Part shown: positions 28,916-37,900 of the stretch, piece by piece
Layout: each line of letters opens with the position of its first letter
How positions within the stretch are numbered: position 1 is the first letter of the stretch
From: Siphonobacter curvatus
Lineage (GTDB): Bacteria > Bacteroidota > Bacteroidia > Cytophagales > Spirosomataceae
Direction: 5' to 3'
DNA length: 64,000 bases
Assembly (NCBI RefSeq): GCF_002943425.1
Contig: NZ_PTRA01000001.1
Span: 3,100,001 to 3,164,000, forward strand
The notes under the pieces: generated by a model
Seen by the model: only the letters and a program-made list of their open reading frames with translations
Told to the model about the DNA's origin: nothing
Database searches by the model: none
Position numbers and translations under genes: made by a program

Positions 28916-30160
28916 TTAATCGAATTCCTGTCGCAGAATGTCCAGTACTTCATCGATGGTTTCTTCCTCCAGCTCCGTCCGGCGTACCAAGTCTTCCTTA
29001 CCCATGGCAAGAACGCTCTTGGCCGTATCGAGACCTACGCGGTGGAACTCATCAATGACCCACTGTTCAATTTCGTCGGAAAACTCGTTCAGTTCTACGT
29101 CGTCGTCGTCCACGGGCCCTTCGGTTTCACGGAAGACGTCGATTTCCATCCCTACTAATTTTCCTGCCAGCTTAATATTCTGACCACCTTTTCCGATAGC
29201 CAGTGAAATCTGATCGGGCTTAAGCCAGGCCGATACCCGCTTGTCATCCTTGTGAATGCTCATGCGGCTAATCTTGGCTGGACTTAAGGCCCGGGCAATC
29301 AACAACTCGATATTATCCGTAAAATTAATCACGTCAATATTCTCATTGTTCATTTCCCGTACAATCGTATGAATCCGACTACCTTTCATCCCTACGCAAG
29401 CACCTACGGGATCAATCCTGTCGTCGTAAGATTCTACGGCAACCTTGGCCCGCTCGCCCGGTTCACGTACCACGCGGCGTACCATGATCAATCCATCGGT
29501 TACTTCAGGAATTTCCTGCTCAAACAAACGTTCCAGGAATACTGGGGACGTCCGAGAAAGCGTGATTTTCGGAGTACCGTTGTTCATTTCTACTTTGTGA
29601 ATCACGGCCTTGGTCGAATCGCCTTTCTTAAAGCGATCCCGGGGAATCTGCTGATCACGGGGCAAACTTAATTCATTTCCCTGAGCATCCAGACAGATAA
29701 TCTCCCGTCCTAATACCTGATACACTTCTACCGTCAGCAACTCTCCTACCTGATCTTTGTAACGATAATAGAGCAATTCCTTCTCCATATCCTTTACTTT
29801 CTGAATCAGGGTTTGGCGAGCCGTTTGTACGACCCGACGACCAAAATCTTCCAGTTTTACTTCTTCCACTACTTCTTCGCCTACCTCAAAATCCTTTTCG
29901 ATTTTTTTAGCGTCAGCCAGCGGAATTTTATCGTAATCCCAAATATCTTCTGAATCATCATCCACGATTTCACGGGTCCGGAACATTTCCAAATCCCCGT
30001 TATCAGGGTTGATAATTACGTCAAAGTTCTCGTCAGTACCGTATTTCTTACGAATCATGGTCCGGAAGACATCTTCCAGAATTTTGATCATCGTCGGACG
30101 GTCAATGTTCTTCTCTCTCGCAAAATCGGCGAAGGAAGCAATCAGTTCTGCACTGTTCAT
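28916..30160 (-). CDS. nusA: Transcription termination/antitermination factor NusA
   Basis: The 414-residue protein has the NusA N-terminal RNA-polymerase-binding domain (IKILEDVFRTMIRKKYG), an S1 domain from about residue 130 and two KH domains (VGACVGMKGSRIHTIVREM and SLAIGKGGQNIKLAGKL). It modulates pausing, termination and antitermination. As in most Bacteroidota, it lacks the long acidic C-terminal repeats of E. coli NusA (495). It follows rimP by 96 bp and precedes infB, the conserved operon order. Confidence 0.96.
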   Translation of the reverse strand: MNSAELIASFADFAREKNIDRPTMIKILEDVFRTMIRKKYGTDENFDVIINPDNGDLEMFRTREIVDDDSEDIWDYDKIPLADAKKIEKDFEVGEEVVEEVKLEDFGRRVVQTARQTLIQKVKDMEKELLYYRYKDQVGELLTVEVYQVLGREIICLDAQGNELSLPRDQQIPRDRFKKGDSTKAVIHKVEMNNGTPKITLSRTSPVFLERLFEQEIPEVTDGLIMVRRVVREPGERAKVAVESYDDRIDPVGACVGMKGSRIHTIVREMNNENIDVINFTDNIELLIARALSPAKISRMSIHKDDKRVSAWLKPDQISLAIGKGGQNIKLAGKLVGMEIDVFRETEGPVDDDDVELNEFSDEIEQWVIDEFHRVGLDTAKSVLAMGKEDLVRRTELEEETIDEVLDILRQEFD

Positions 30161-30256
30161 CGGTTCGTCATTGGTTTTGTTGTTTTCCAGCCCACTGTTC
30201 CGGCTACTTGCGGAGTTAGGCTTTGCCTCGTCAGCTAAAAACGCCCGGTTACGCGA

Positions 30257-30730
30257 TCATTTAAATGAAACCAGCACTTGTGCCTTCTTAATTTCGGAAT
30301 AAGGTATTACGAGGTCTACCGAAGGTTCCTTTTTGGTTCCATCCGTAGTCAGGGTGATGGTGGAATCGGTTACCGCATTAAGTGTACCCATCTTCTCTCC
30401 ACCATCCAAGAACTGAACTCGTAGCTTACGACCGGCGTTGCGTTGGTATTGACGGGTTTGCGTAAGTGGAAAATCGACACCAGGAGAGGATACTTCTAAT
30501 GTATAAGCGTTTTCAAACAAATTCAGTTCCTCTAACTGCCGGCCCAATTCCCGACTCAATGCGGCACATTCGTCAATACTAATTCCGGCATCGCTGTCCA
30601 GTAAAATAGTCACTTTCGATTTAATACGGGACTCACTTACCTGTATATCTACCAGAAAATAACTTTCATCGGGCAGTAAGGCCGTAGCCAGCTCTGTTAT
30701 TTTTGCCTTCAAATTCATAGGACTCTTCAA
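30257..30730 (-). CDS. rimP: Ribosome maturation factor RimP
   Basis: The 157-residue protein is needed for 30S subunit maturation. The N-terminal alpha/beta domain contains LDSDAGISIDECAALSRELG and YTLEVSSPGVDFPL, the family signature, and the C-terminal SH3-like domain follows. An alternative start at codon 5 (30718, MNLKAKITEL) also fits the family. It is the first gene of rimP-nusA-infB; I see no exact TAnnTTTG box in the 270 bp upstream. Confidence 0.94.
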   Translation of the reverse strand: MKSPMNLKAKITELATALLPDESYFLVDIQVSESRIKSKVTILLDSDAGISIDECAALSRELGRQLEELNLFENAYTLEVSSPGVDFPLTQTRQYQRNAGRKLRVQFLDGGEKMGTLNAVTDSTITLTTDGTKKEPSVDLVIPYSEIKKAQVLVSFK

Positions 30731-31000
30731 GAGTTGCGTTGAAAATTAACGATAAATCCTTACTAATCAACGACTACTGCTTTATAGGATTTTTCCTTAC
30801 GGTCTATAAACAAAGAAGAGGAGTTTGCTGCCCCTCTTCATTCCGTTAAAATCCGATGCAAAATAAAGCTTTTTTTCCGTAATAAACAATATCCCTGTAT
30901 GTCCAGGCTTGAGTATTTCCGTAATAAGATCGCTTGCTTGGGGGAAATGAAACAATTTTGCGTTTTTTACGGAATCAACCCCATACCTATCTAGTAACAA

Positions 31001-32137
31001 ATGGCTTCCCGACACCCCACTGAAGGATTTTTTACCAAATTACTGGCTCTGGGTACTTACGCCTTATGTGCCTTTTTATTGATCGGCTATCTCTTAGGTT
31101 ATACCCTGTGGTGGACCCACTGGCTTACCGGATTCTGGCTCATTGGCATGCCTGAGGTGATGGTTCTGGTCGCGTTTTTAACGCTTTTCTGGTTTTTCAA
31201 AAAGGTAAGTCGAGCCTGGTTTCCCCTGTTGGTTCTACTCCTGGGCTGGCCTTTCTGGCAGCGGACCATCGGCTTCTCAGCTCAACCAACCGCCACGTCG
31301 AAAAGTCATAAAACACTGTCGGTCACAACGTTTAATACGACGTTTTTTAACGCTTCTACCTATTGGACTACCAAAGATTCTAGGCCCGCCCGAACCATGC
31401 TCACCTGGCTTCAGCATAGTGACTCGGATGTGCTTTGTCTACAAGAATATTATAATCAGGAAAATGCTAGTTACCCAAACGACTTTAAATCGACGGCTCT
31501 TTTGCAAAAGGCTGGATTTACCTATAAAGCCGTATTAAAAAATCTGAGCTGGTACGAAGGCGAGGCCCGCACGGGCGAGACCGGCTATTTAGGTCCCGTA
31601 CTATTTTCTAAATATCCTATTATTGATCAGGATTCCCGGGTTTTTGAAAATGCGGGAGGTCATAACGGTTACGTACGTGCGGATATCAGAAAAGGGAATG
31701 ATACGCTCCGGGTCATTAGCCTCCACTTGTATTCTATGGGGGTACGCGTTGGAAAGGTCGTCAAAGCCCCTAATTCGAAATCGGCTAAAGCCGAAACGCG
31801 AAGTATTCTTCACCAATTGAAAGCCGGTTTTATCGCTCATAACGAAGAAATTGACGAGATACTCAAAGAAGTAAAGAATAGTCCGTATCCCGTTATTCTT
31901 TGCGGCGATTACAATGAAGTGCCCACGGGTATCGCCTACGGGAAAACCCGTCAGTACCTTAAAAATAGCTTTGAAGAAGCCGGAAACGGGTTTGGTTTTA
32001 CGCTCAACCGTAGTCCTTGGTTGATTCGTATCGATAATCAGTTTCACAGTAATCATTTTAAAGTACTGCGTCATCAGGTGCATCGCGAGGTTAAGGGGTC
32101 CGATCACTTTCCGGTGCAAGTACTTTACCAATATTAG
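31001..32137 (+). CDS. Membrane-anchored endonuclease/exonuclease/phosphatase family protein
   Basis: The 378-residue protein has three N-terminal membrane helices (about residues 12-35, 43-65 and 72-90), then an EEP (DNase I-like) domain outside the membrane. Catalytic elements seen are LSVTTFNTTFF, the metal-binding Glu in LCLQEYY, the GDYNEVPTG Asp/Asn pair and the final GSDHFPV. Proteins of this layout are common in Bacteroidota; the substrate may be nucleic acid, phosphoinositide or another phosphodiester, and cannot be told here. It is a single gene closed by a strong terminator. Confidence 0.88.
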   Translation: MASRHPTEGFFTKLLALGTYALCAFLLIGYLLGYTLWWTHWLTGFWLIGMPEVMVLVAFLTLFWFFKKVSRAWFPLLVLLLGWPFWQRTIGFSAQPTATSKSHKTLSVTTFNTTFFNASTYWTTKDSRPARTMLTWLQHSDSDVLCLQEYYNQENASYPNDFKSTALLQKAGFTYKAVLKNLSWYEGEARTGETGYLGPVLFSKYPIIDQDSRVFENAGGHNGYVRADIRKGNDTLRVISLHLYSMGVRVGKVVKAPNSKSAKAETRSILHQLKAGFIAHNEEIDEILKEVKNSPYPVILCGDYNEVPTGIAYGKTRQYLKNSFEEAGNGFGFTLNRSPWLIRIDNQFHSNHFKVLRHQVHREVKGSDHFPVQVLYQY

Positions 32138-32151
32138 AGTGCTATTCAATG

Positions 32152-32185
32152 GAAAGGCCCGGCTGATGGATCAGCCGGGCCTTTC
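32152..32185. terminator. Bidirectional terminator between EEP gene and hmuY
   Basis: Arms 32152-32166 and 32171-32185 form a perfect 15-bp GC-rich stem with a 4-nt loop and A/T flanks (GAAAGGCCCGG / CCGGGCCTTTC). It serves the convergent genes ending at 32137 and 32203. Confidence 0.85.
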
Positions 32186-32202
32186 GCTTAGAGCGAATGG
32201 GA

Positions 32203-33597
32203 TTAGCTTCCCTTTTTCACTAACTTATATTCAATATTGGGATAGCCCCGTTCGCCGCCGTCCGTTGAGGTATAGTTAATGAACTTCAGTTTATACACGT
32301 TGCCGGCAGCATCTTTAATGACGTAGAAACGATCCGTTTTCACACCGGCCGGCGTTCCGTTCGGTCCGGCCGAGGTACGCCAGTTACCTCCAATTACGTT
32401 ACGATCGCTTTTGAAAGGCGTAGCCGCCACGTTGCTTTCGGCGTAAGCGTCATAGCTAGTGGTGCTGGTCAGGATTTCAGCGGCCTGCACACCCGCCAGG
32501 CTGTTGATTTGTACAAAGTCAGCGTATGGATACGGAATCGTTTCGGTGGCTTTATACGTCGTCAGTCCCCAAACGATGTCCCAACTGGCTTTCGCGGGTT
32601 CTCCTGCTACCACTTTACCCTGCGGCAGCGAAACGTAGCTGAAATTAACGTTTCCATCTTTGGTTACATCCAGCGTTTTAAACGTGGTTTCTGTAATGCG
32701 GGCATACTGTACAGTGTAGCCCGTTCCCTTGCGTAAAATCCGGATTTTATACCAGGGTTTCTGACCCGTACCCGATGCTCCCGGGTTCAGGATGTATACA
32801 GGGTTGTTAGCGTCCGTTGCTGAGATTTCCTTGATGGCCGTCTTGGTTAAGTCACCGTCCACATTATCAATAATATCGAACGTTCCCTGACCCTGCCCCA
32901 AAATCAGCGTGTTTGCCAGAGCTACCGTATCCGCTGCCGTCACCTGAGCCAGATCCGTTTTCGTAAGGGCTTTTACGGCCGCTCCCGTCGTCGCATTGAT
33001 GATTACGCGGAAGTCGCTTCCTCCAAAAAAGCCTAATTCCCAGCTGTTCCGGGCAATGGCCGTTTGGCTATTGCTGCTGAAATCCACGAATACCGAGTTC
33101 AAAGCACTCGATCCGCCAGCCCCACCATTGAGTTTCAGGGCAGAACCGCTGGAAATAATGGAAGAGAACTTCAGTTTTTCCTTGGCCGTTTGTCCGACCA
33201 CGAGCCCCGTACCGACGGATTTGATCGTGAAATCAATCGTTTCCGAACCATTGAGTACGATGTTGGCCGCCTTGGTTACTTTGAATGAAGTCGTCTTAGT
33301 GTTAGCTGGAACAGTCAGCGTAAGTGTATTATTTGTGGCCGCAGGTGTCGTCGTAAAGTGTGTACCGTAGGTAACCCCCGTGGGTGCCAGTTCGACGGTA
33401 ACATTAGTGGCCGCTGTCACCGTACGGTCCAGATTTACTTTCACCTCTAACTCGGTCTGATTCGCCGTAAATCCGACTTCACTGGCTTCAAATTGTACCG
33501 TATTGTCGGGTAGCGGCGGATCATCGTCGGTACAGGCTGGCACAAGGGCCGTTAGGCTTAACAGCAGAAAAATAGAGCGTAGTTTTTGCGTACTCAT
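32203..33597 (-). CDS. hmuY: HmuY family heme-binding lipoprotein
   Basis: The 464-residue lipoprotein has lipobox VPAC at residue 19-22. The C-terminal part resembles HmuY: SWELGFFGGSDFRVIINATTG, a region ASWDIVWGLTTYK and the ending YKLKFINYTS, matching the HmuY beta fold that captures heme at the cell surface. An N-terminal extension (about residues 30-140) with repeated Ser/Thr strands resembles a Calx-beta or immunoglobulin-like domain and is not in Porphyromonas HmuY (about 216 residues). It lies 32 bp after the TonB receptor gene, the hmuRY arrangement, so the receptor should import the captured heme. Heme specificity is inferred from family and neighbour only. Confidence 0.8.
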   Translation of the reverse strand: MSTQKLRSIFLLLSLTALVPACTDDDPPLPDNTVQFEASEVGFTANQTELEVKVNLDRTVTAATNVTVELAPTGVTYGTHFTTTPAATNNTLTLTVPANTKTTSFKVTKAANIVLNGSETIDFTIKSVGTGLVVGQTAKEKLKFSSIISSGSALKLNGGAGGSSALNSVFVDFSSNSQTAIARNSWELGFFGGSDFRVIINATTGAAVKALTKTDLAQVTAADTVALANTLILGQGQGTFDIIDNVDGDLTKTAIKEISATDANNPVYILNPGASGTGQKPWYKIRILRKGTGYTVQYARITETTFKTLDVTKDGNVNFSYVSLPQGKVVAGEPAKASWDIVWGLTTYKATETIPYPYADFVQINSLAGVQAAEILTSTTSYDAYAESNVAATPFKSDRNVIGGNWRTSAGPNGTPAGVKTDRFYVIKDAAGNVYKLKFINYTSTDGGERGYPNIEYKLVKKGS

Positions 33598-33629
33598 GGA
33601 TTTGCTTGATTGGGTTATTGGGAAAGGAA

Positions 33630-35891
33630 TTAGTGTTGACTCCAGTTGAAGGTTAAACCCAAGAAATACGAACGTCCGTAACTCATCGGAATCGGACCAT
33701 TGGTACTGTGGGCACTGCCGCTCTCGGTAGCCGTATTGTTTAATCGGGTTACGTTGAGCAGATTTTTTACGCCGCCCTGTAAGGTTAGGACTTTGAATAC
33801 GGGTTGAGACAACGACAAATCAAGCCAGTGGTAGTCCGCCGTTTCGGCAAGTTGGGTCTGTAAATCAGCCGTCGTTTGATATGAAGTGCGTTTGCCGGCG
33901 TATTTATAGAAAAGGTTGATCTGCGTACGCGATGGCTTGACGGTATAGATGACATTGGCATTGATTTCCGAAGACCAGACAAATTCCGGCAAATCCCGAG
34001 AGCTTGACAATTGATTAAAGCGTCCAATGTAGGAATACCCAAAATTGGTTTTAAGATCCTTCCACTGCAGCACATTATTGAGGGTCAGACCCGTCGTTTT
34101 GAAGCGATCAATGTTGACGGTACGCATGATTTTGGGGTCGGTTGGGTCGTTTCCGTACCCGATCAGATCATGAAAATCGTTGTAAAAGCCCGTAAGCGTT
34201 GAACTCAGATATACGGTTTTCTCCTGCAAGGCCAGCCAGGATAAGGACCCATTGAAACTGTTGGAGTACTCGGCTTTTAAATTAGGATTGCCTGCAATGG
34301 AGTGACTCGCATCGAAGAAACTGAAGTATAGTTCCCGCAACGCCGGCGAACGAAAACCCCGGGCGTACGCGAGTCGTACATCGAGTTTTTTCGTCAGTGA
34401 AAACTTGGTATTTAACGAAGGAATAACGGGCGGGGCATCATAAGCCGAATTTCGAATAAAGCGTAAGCCAGGACGCAGCACCAGGCCAGAGACGGGCCGG
34501 ATTTCGGATGAAACGTACAGGGCCATATCCGTAATGGAAGGCGTTCCGCTGATCCGGGCTCCACTGGCGTGATCGCGGTTCAGTTCCAAACCGGGTTGTA
34601 GCGATACGGCAGATGAAAGTTTGTACTGGGCCGTCGTCCGGAACATCACATTTTCGAAACGCGAAAGATCCTGCTGGCCCTGATCCGTCGAAAGCGTCCG
34701 GCGACCGGTATTCAAATCAATAACCGTCGATTGGGTGCGACGACTGTAGTCCGTATACGCGGCTACCGCATTCAGACTAAACCGATCATTCGCTTTCCAC
34801 TCGGCCTGCCCCTGATGCATCAGTCGACGGGTAATGAAATTCTGATCCAGAGCCCGATTGGTATTGGTATTGACCGCTCCTAATGCATTGATTTTTTCGT
34901 GTAGTCCATCGAGCCGATACCGAATGTTGAAAGTTTTCCCCGTGTAACCTACGATGCCATTTCCCAAGCCCTGAGCCTTTCCGTGCCAGTCCTGCGTACG
35001 GGTAGCCGAGTACCCCTGCCAGCCGCCAAAATCATTACGGGTTCCGCCCGCCGATACAAACCAGCCTTTTTTCTGCCAAGTCAGGTTAGCACTTTCGATG
35101 TGAGAGCCTTTGCCGGTAAAAGGAGCATACTCCTCCCCTACGCTTTCTTCCTGTACACGGGCCATGACGGAAAGTCGTTCGGCACCGGGTTTCTTCGTGA
35201 TGATATTGATAACGCCCGCCAGAGCATCCGATCCGTATGAAACGGACATGGGCCCTTCCACAATTTCAATGCGGGCGATGGTATTAATGTCGATCTGGTT
35301 GAGGCTTTCGCGGGTATCACCGCGGTCAAGCATGGGTACGCCGTCGAGCAGAATTTTTACGTTGCGGCCCGCCATGCCCATGAGTTGAATGTCAGAGGTT
35401 CCCAGAGCGGGATCATTGGAAAAGCGAATGCCTAATTCCGTATTCAATACGCCCACCAGTGAGGTCGCGGCCCGAGCCTGAATGCGTTCCAGTTCAATCG
35501 TCCGTACCTGAAAAACGGATTGTCGTAGGGACTGCGGTTCAAACTGACCCGTAACGACTACTTCCTGAAAATCCTTGTTTTCACTCCGAAGCTGAATATT
35601 CAGGGTCGTGGTTTCATTTTCCTTTACGTACAGGGCAAGTTCCTGACTACTCATTCCTACCCGACTCACCCGAATCTGGTACGTACCCGCTTTTAGTTCT
35701 TTAAAGCGATAGATACCCTGTTGATCCGATGCTACCCCATAGGTTGTGCCTTTGATCACTAACGAAGCAGCTTCTACGCCTTCTCCCTGTTCATCCGTCA
35801 CTTTGCCCATAACCTGACCCGTTTGAGCCCATAATAAACTCGTAATCAAGCTAAAAGCCAGTGCGACACTAATGGTTCGAAGGACAGCCAC
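33630..35891 (-). CDS. TonB-dependent receptor, HmuR-like
   Basis: The 753-residue outer membrane receptor has a signal peptide ending at LWAQ (about residue 22), a carboxypeptidase-like domain (GQVMGKVTDEQGEGVEAASL), a plug (VSYGSDALAGVINIITKKPG) and a barrel ending with an aromatic. It imports a chelated ligand using TonB. Linkage with the HmuY gene downstream points to heme. A 7-1-7 palindrome between promoter and start codon suggests iron-dependent repression. It is shorter than SusC proteins, as expected for metal/heme receptors. Confidence 0.9.
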   Translation of the reverse strand: MAVLRTISVALAFSLITSLLWAQTGQVMGKVTDEQGEGVEAASLVIKGTTYGVASDQQGIYRFKELKAGTYQIRVSRVGMSSQELALYVKENETTTLNIQLRSENKDFQEVVVTGQFEPQSLRQSVFQVRTIELERIQARAATSLVGVLNTELGIRFSNDPALGTSDIQLMGMAGRNVKILLDGVPMLDRGDTRESLNQIDINTIARIEIVEGPMSVSYGSDALAGVINIITKKPGAERLSVMARVQEESVGEEYAPFTGKGSHIESANLTWQKKGWFVSAGGTRNDFGGWQGYSATRTQDWHGKAQGLGNGIVGYTGKTFNIRYRLDGLHEKINALGAVNTNTNRALDQNFITRRLMHQGQAEWKANDRFSLNAVAAYTDYSRRTQSTVIDLNTGRRTLSTDQGQQDLSRFENVMFRTTAQYKLSSAVSLQPGLELNRDHASGARISGTPSITDMALYVSSEIRPVSGLVLRPGLRFIRNSAYDAPPVIPSLNTKFSLTKKLDVRLAYARGFRSPALRELYFSFFDASHSIAGNPNLKAEYSNSFNGSLSWLALQEKTVYLSSTLTGFYNDFHDLIGYGNDPTDPKIMRTVNIDRFKTTGLTLNNVLQWKDLKTNFGYSYIGRFNQLSSSRDLPEFVWSSEINANVIYTVKPSRTQINLFYKYAGKRTSYQTTADLQTQLAETADYHWLDLSLSQPVFKVLTLQGGVKNLLNVTRLNNTATESGSAHSTNGPIPMSYGRSYFLGLTFNWSQH

Positions 35892-35918
35892 GGGGTAATT
35901 CTGTTTCGTTATATTTAT

Positions 35919-35934
35919 TTAGATTTAATCTAAT
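35919..35934. promoter_or_regulatory. Fur-like 7-1-7 operator before hmuR
   Basis: TTAGATT-T-AATCTAA is a perfect 7-1-7 inverted repeat, the geometry of Fur-family boxes, placed at the expected transcription start just downstream of the hmuR -7 box and about 30 bp before the ATG. Repression by Fur with iron is inferred; the repressor gene is not in the window. Confidence 0.55.
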
Positions 35935-35940
35935 TAATCA

Positions 35941-35948
35941 CAAAGGTA
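35941..35948 (-). promoter_or_regulatory. Bacteroidota -7 box for hmuR-hmuY
   Basis: The minus strand reads TACCTTTG (TAnnTTTG) with a TTG at 35967-35969, 18 bp upstream. The predicted start of transcription falls in the 7-1-7 palindrome. Confidence 0.65.
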
Positions 35949-36007
35949 AAAATGATTCGGAACCCGCAAGCCTTTCCCCGAAAATTTTGATGGGCTTTAA
36001 AACAAAA

Positions 36008-36027
36008 AGACCGCCCGAAGGCAGTCT
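36008..36027 (-). terminator. Intrinsic terminator after moaE
   Basis: On the minus strand AGACTGCC-TTCG-GGCGGTCT folds as an 8-bp stem with a stable UUCG tetraloop and one G-U pair, followed by TTTTTGTTTT. It lies 75 bp past the moaE stop. Confidence 0.85.
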
Positions 36028-36101
36028 CAATAATTCATAAACTTTCTATCAGAAGATGCGGGCCGTAAAAAGCCTGTCACTCCTTCTTTTTTCAGGTTTG
36101 C

Positions 36102-36512
36102 CTAGGGATGGGCCTCCAGCCATTCCTCGCCGTTTTCGTAGATTTCTTTCTTCCAGATGGGTACCACCTGTTTTAAGGTATCAATCAACCAACGGCAGGC
36201 TTCAAAGGCATCATTCCGGTGCGGCGTCGAAACAGCAATGACTACGGCCACATCACCGATCGACAGGACGCCTTTGCGGTGTACCATCGCCACTTTTTCG
36301 ACGGGCCAGCGACGCGAGGCCTCTTCCGCCAGTTCTTTCATTTTCTTAACGGCCATCGAGTCAAACGTCTCGAATTCCAGTCGTACCACGTCTTTGGACT
36401 GGTTGTGATTCCGAACCGTTCCAATAAAAACGTCCACCGCTCCGGCTCGTTCGGCTTGTACCGCGTCGATACAGGCAGCAATGTCAATGGGCTGATCCGT
36501 GACAGCAATCAT
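36102..36512 (-). CDS. moaE: Molybdopterin synthase catalytic subunit MoaE
   Basis: The 136-residue protein converts cyclic pyranopterin monophosphate to molybdopterin with thiocarboxylated MoaD. The conserved segments GAVDVFIGTVRNHN, HRKGVLSIGDVAVVIAVSTPHR and the lysine-bearing PIWKKEIY are present. Length is normal (E. coli 150). It follows moaD by 21 bp on the same strand, forming a two-gene unit divergent from moaA. Confidence 0.95.
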   Translation of the reverse strand: MIAVTDQPIDIAACIDAVQAERAGAVDVFIGTVRNHNQSKDVVRLEFETFDSMAVKKMKELAEEASRRWPVEKVAMVHRKGVLSIGDVAVVIAVSTPHRNDAFEACRWLIDTLKQVVPIWKKEIYENGEEWLEAHP

Positions 36513-36533
36513 ACGTAAAAGTTTGGTTGAAAA

Positions 36534-36776
36534 TTAACCGCCACTCACGGGCGGAATCAGGGCAATTTCATCCCGTTCGCTCAAGGGTGTTTCGGCCTCG
36601 GCATATTCTTCATTGACGGCTACGAGCAACGACTTCAGCTCAGCCAGTTCCGGATAGCTCGTTCGTACGGACTCCAGCAGTTGTTGTACCCGGGCTCCGG
36701 GGGGCAACTGCACGACGTATCGCGACTGCCCAATGATATCACGGGTGATTCCGTACAGATGAATTGTTAATTCCAT
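36534..36776 (-). CDS. moaD: Molybdopterin synthase sulfur carrier subunit MoaD
   Basis: The 80-residue ubiquitin-like protein ends in the essential C-terminal Gly-Gly (IPPVSGG), which is thiocarboxylated and donates sulfur in the MoaE reaction. Other marks are the LYGITRDIIG start and EIALIPPVSGG end. It is the first gene of the moaD-moaE unit and starts 60 bp from the preferred moaA start on the other strand. Confidence 0.94.
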   Translation of the reverse strand: MELTIHLYGITRDIIGQSRYVVQLPPGARVQQLLESVRTSYPELAELKSLLVAVNEEYAEAETPLSERDEIALIPPVSGG

Positions 36777-36836
36777 TCTTCAAAGTTGATAAAGCTTGCG
36801 GAACAAGTGTTCAAATTTTTCGTTTATTTGTTTATC

Positions 36837-37838
36837 ATGCCAATTGATCGCCCACAAATCTATGACAATCACGGACGGCCCATCCAGTATCTGCGATTGG
36901 CCGTTACGGATCGCTGTAACCTTCGCTGCTTTTACTGCATGCCCGAAGAAGGCATTGCGTATCTGCCGAAGAAGCAATTGCTAACCTACGAAGAAATGCT
37001 TCGCATCACGTCGGTGTTGGCAGGACTGGGCGTACGGAAAGTGCGTATTACCGGGGGAGAACCTTTCGTACGGCATCAACTCCCTAATTTTCTGTACCAG
37101 CTCGCCGATATTGAGGGCATTGACGAAATCGCGATTACGACGAATGGTGTTTTAACGCAGAAATACATTCCCGATTTGAAGAAAATCGGTGTCAAAACCA
37201 TCAATTTAAGTCTGGATTCGCTGGATCGGCAGCGGTTTTATGAAATTACGCGGCGGGATGAATTTCCCAAAGTGGAAGCCTGTCTTTACGAACTGCTCGA
37301 CGCCGGTTTTGAAGTGAAGCTGAATGCGGTAGTGATGGAAGGCCGTAATATTGAAGATCTCATTCCGCTGGCACGACTTACGGAAAAATATCCGGTATCC
37401 GTACGTTTCATTGAAGAGATGCCCTTTAATGGGGAAGGTTCGCATTACCCTACCCTTCACTGGACGTACCGCCGGATTTTGGAACACTTACAAACGGAAT
37501 TCCCCGACATTCAAAAGCAAATCGATCCGCTTAACTCTACTGCTTATCATTACCAGATTCCCGGTTTTCTGGGAAGTATTGGCATCATTGCCGCCTTCTC
37601 AAGGACCTTCTGCGGCACGTGCAACCGCATTCGGATGACTGCTCAAGGTACGCTCAAAACCTGCCTGTACGACGATGGAGTTCTAAACGTTCGGGATTTA
37701 ATCCGCAGCGGAATCAGCGACGAAGCCTTACAACAGGAATTCATCCGCGTCTTCCAGAAACGACCGAAAGATGGCTACGAAGCCGAAAACAACCGACAAT
37801 CGCTGGTACATGAATCCATGACGACAATCGGTGGATAA
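36837..37838 (+). CDS. moaA: GTP 3',8-cyclase MoaA
   Basis: The 333-residue radical SAM enzyme makes the first step of molybdenum cofactor synthesis from GTP. The N-terminal cluster motif is CNLRCFYC, the C-terminal cluster region FCGTCNRIRM with a later Cys in LKTCLY, and the C-terminal GG is present (TTIGG). The frame is open to an ATG at 36786, but the start at 36837 (MPIDRPQIYD) matches the family and leaves 60 bp for divergent promoters with moaD. moaC, moaB and moeA are not in the window. Confidence 0.95.
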   Translation: MPIDRPQIYDNHGRPIQYLRLAVTDRCNLRCFYCMPEEGIAYLPKKQLLTYEEMLRITSVLAGLGVRKVRITGGEPFVRHQLPNFLYQLADIEGIDEIAITTNGVLTQKYIPDLKKIGVKTINLSLDSLDRQRFYEITRRDEFPKVEACLYELLDAGFEVKLNAVVMEGRNIEDLIPLARLTEKYPVSVRFIEEMPFNGEGSHYPTLHWTYRRILEHLQTEFPDIQKQIDPLNSTAYHYQIPGFLGSIGIIAAFSRTFCGTCNRIRMTAQGTLKTCLYDDGVLNVRDLIRSGISDEALQQEFIRVFQKRPKDGYEAENNRQSLVHESMTTIGG

Positions 37839-37849
37839 ACGATTTTACC

Positions 37850-37888
37850 AACAAAAACGACCCGTAGATGCTACGGGTCGTTTTTGTT
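37850..37888. terminator. Bidirectional terminator between moaA and TauE/SafE gene
   Basis: Arms 37850-37867 and 37871-37888 form a perfect 18-bp stem (core ACGACCCGTAG) with a 3-nt loop and A/T outer ends, serving both convergent genes. Confidence 0.88.
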
Positions 37889-37900
37889 TAAGAGTATCGA

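Noticed and set aside
30797-31015. Short minus-strand frame before the EEP gene
   Set aside because: Covers the rimP upstream region and overlaps the start of a better gene; no homology pattern.
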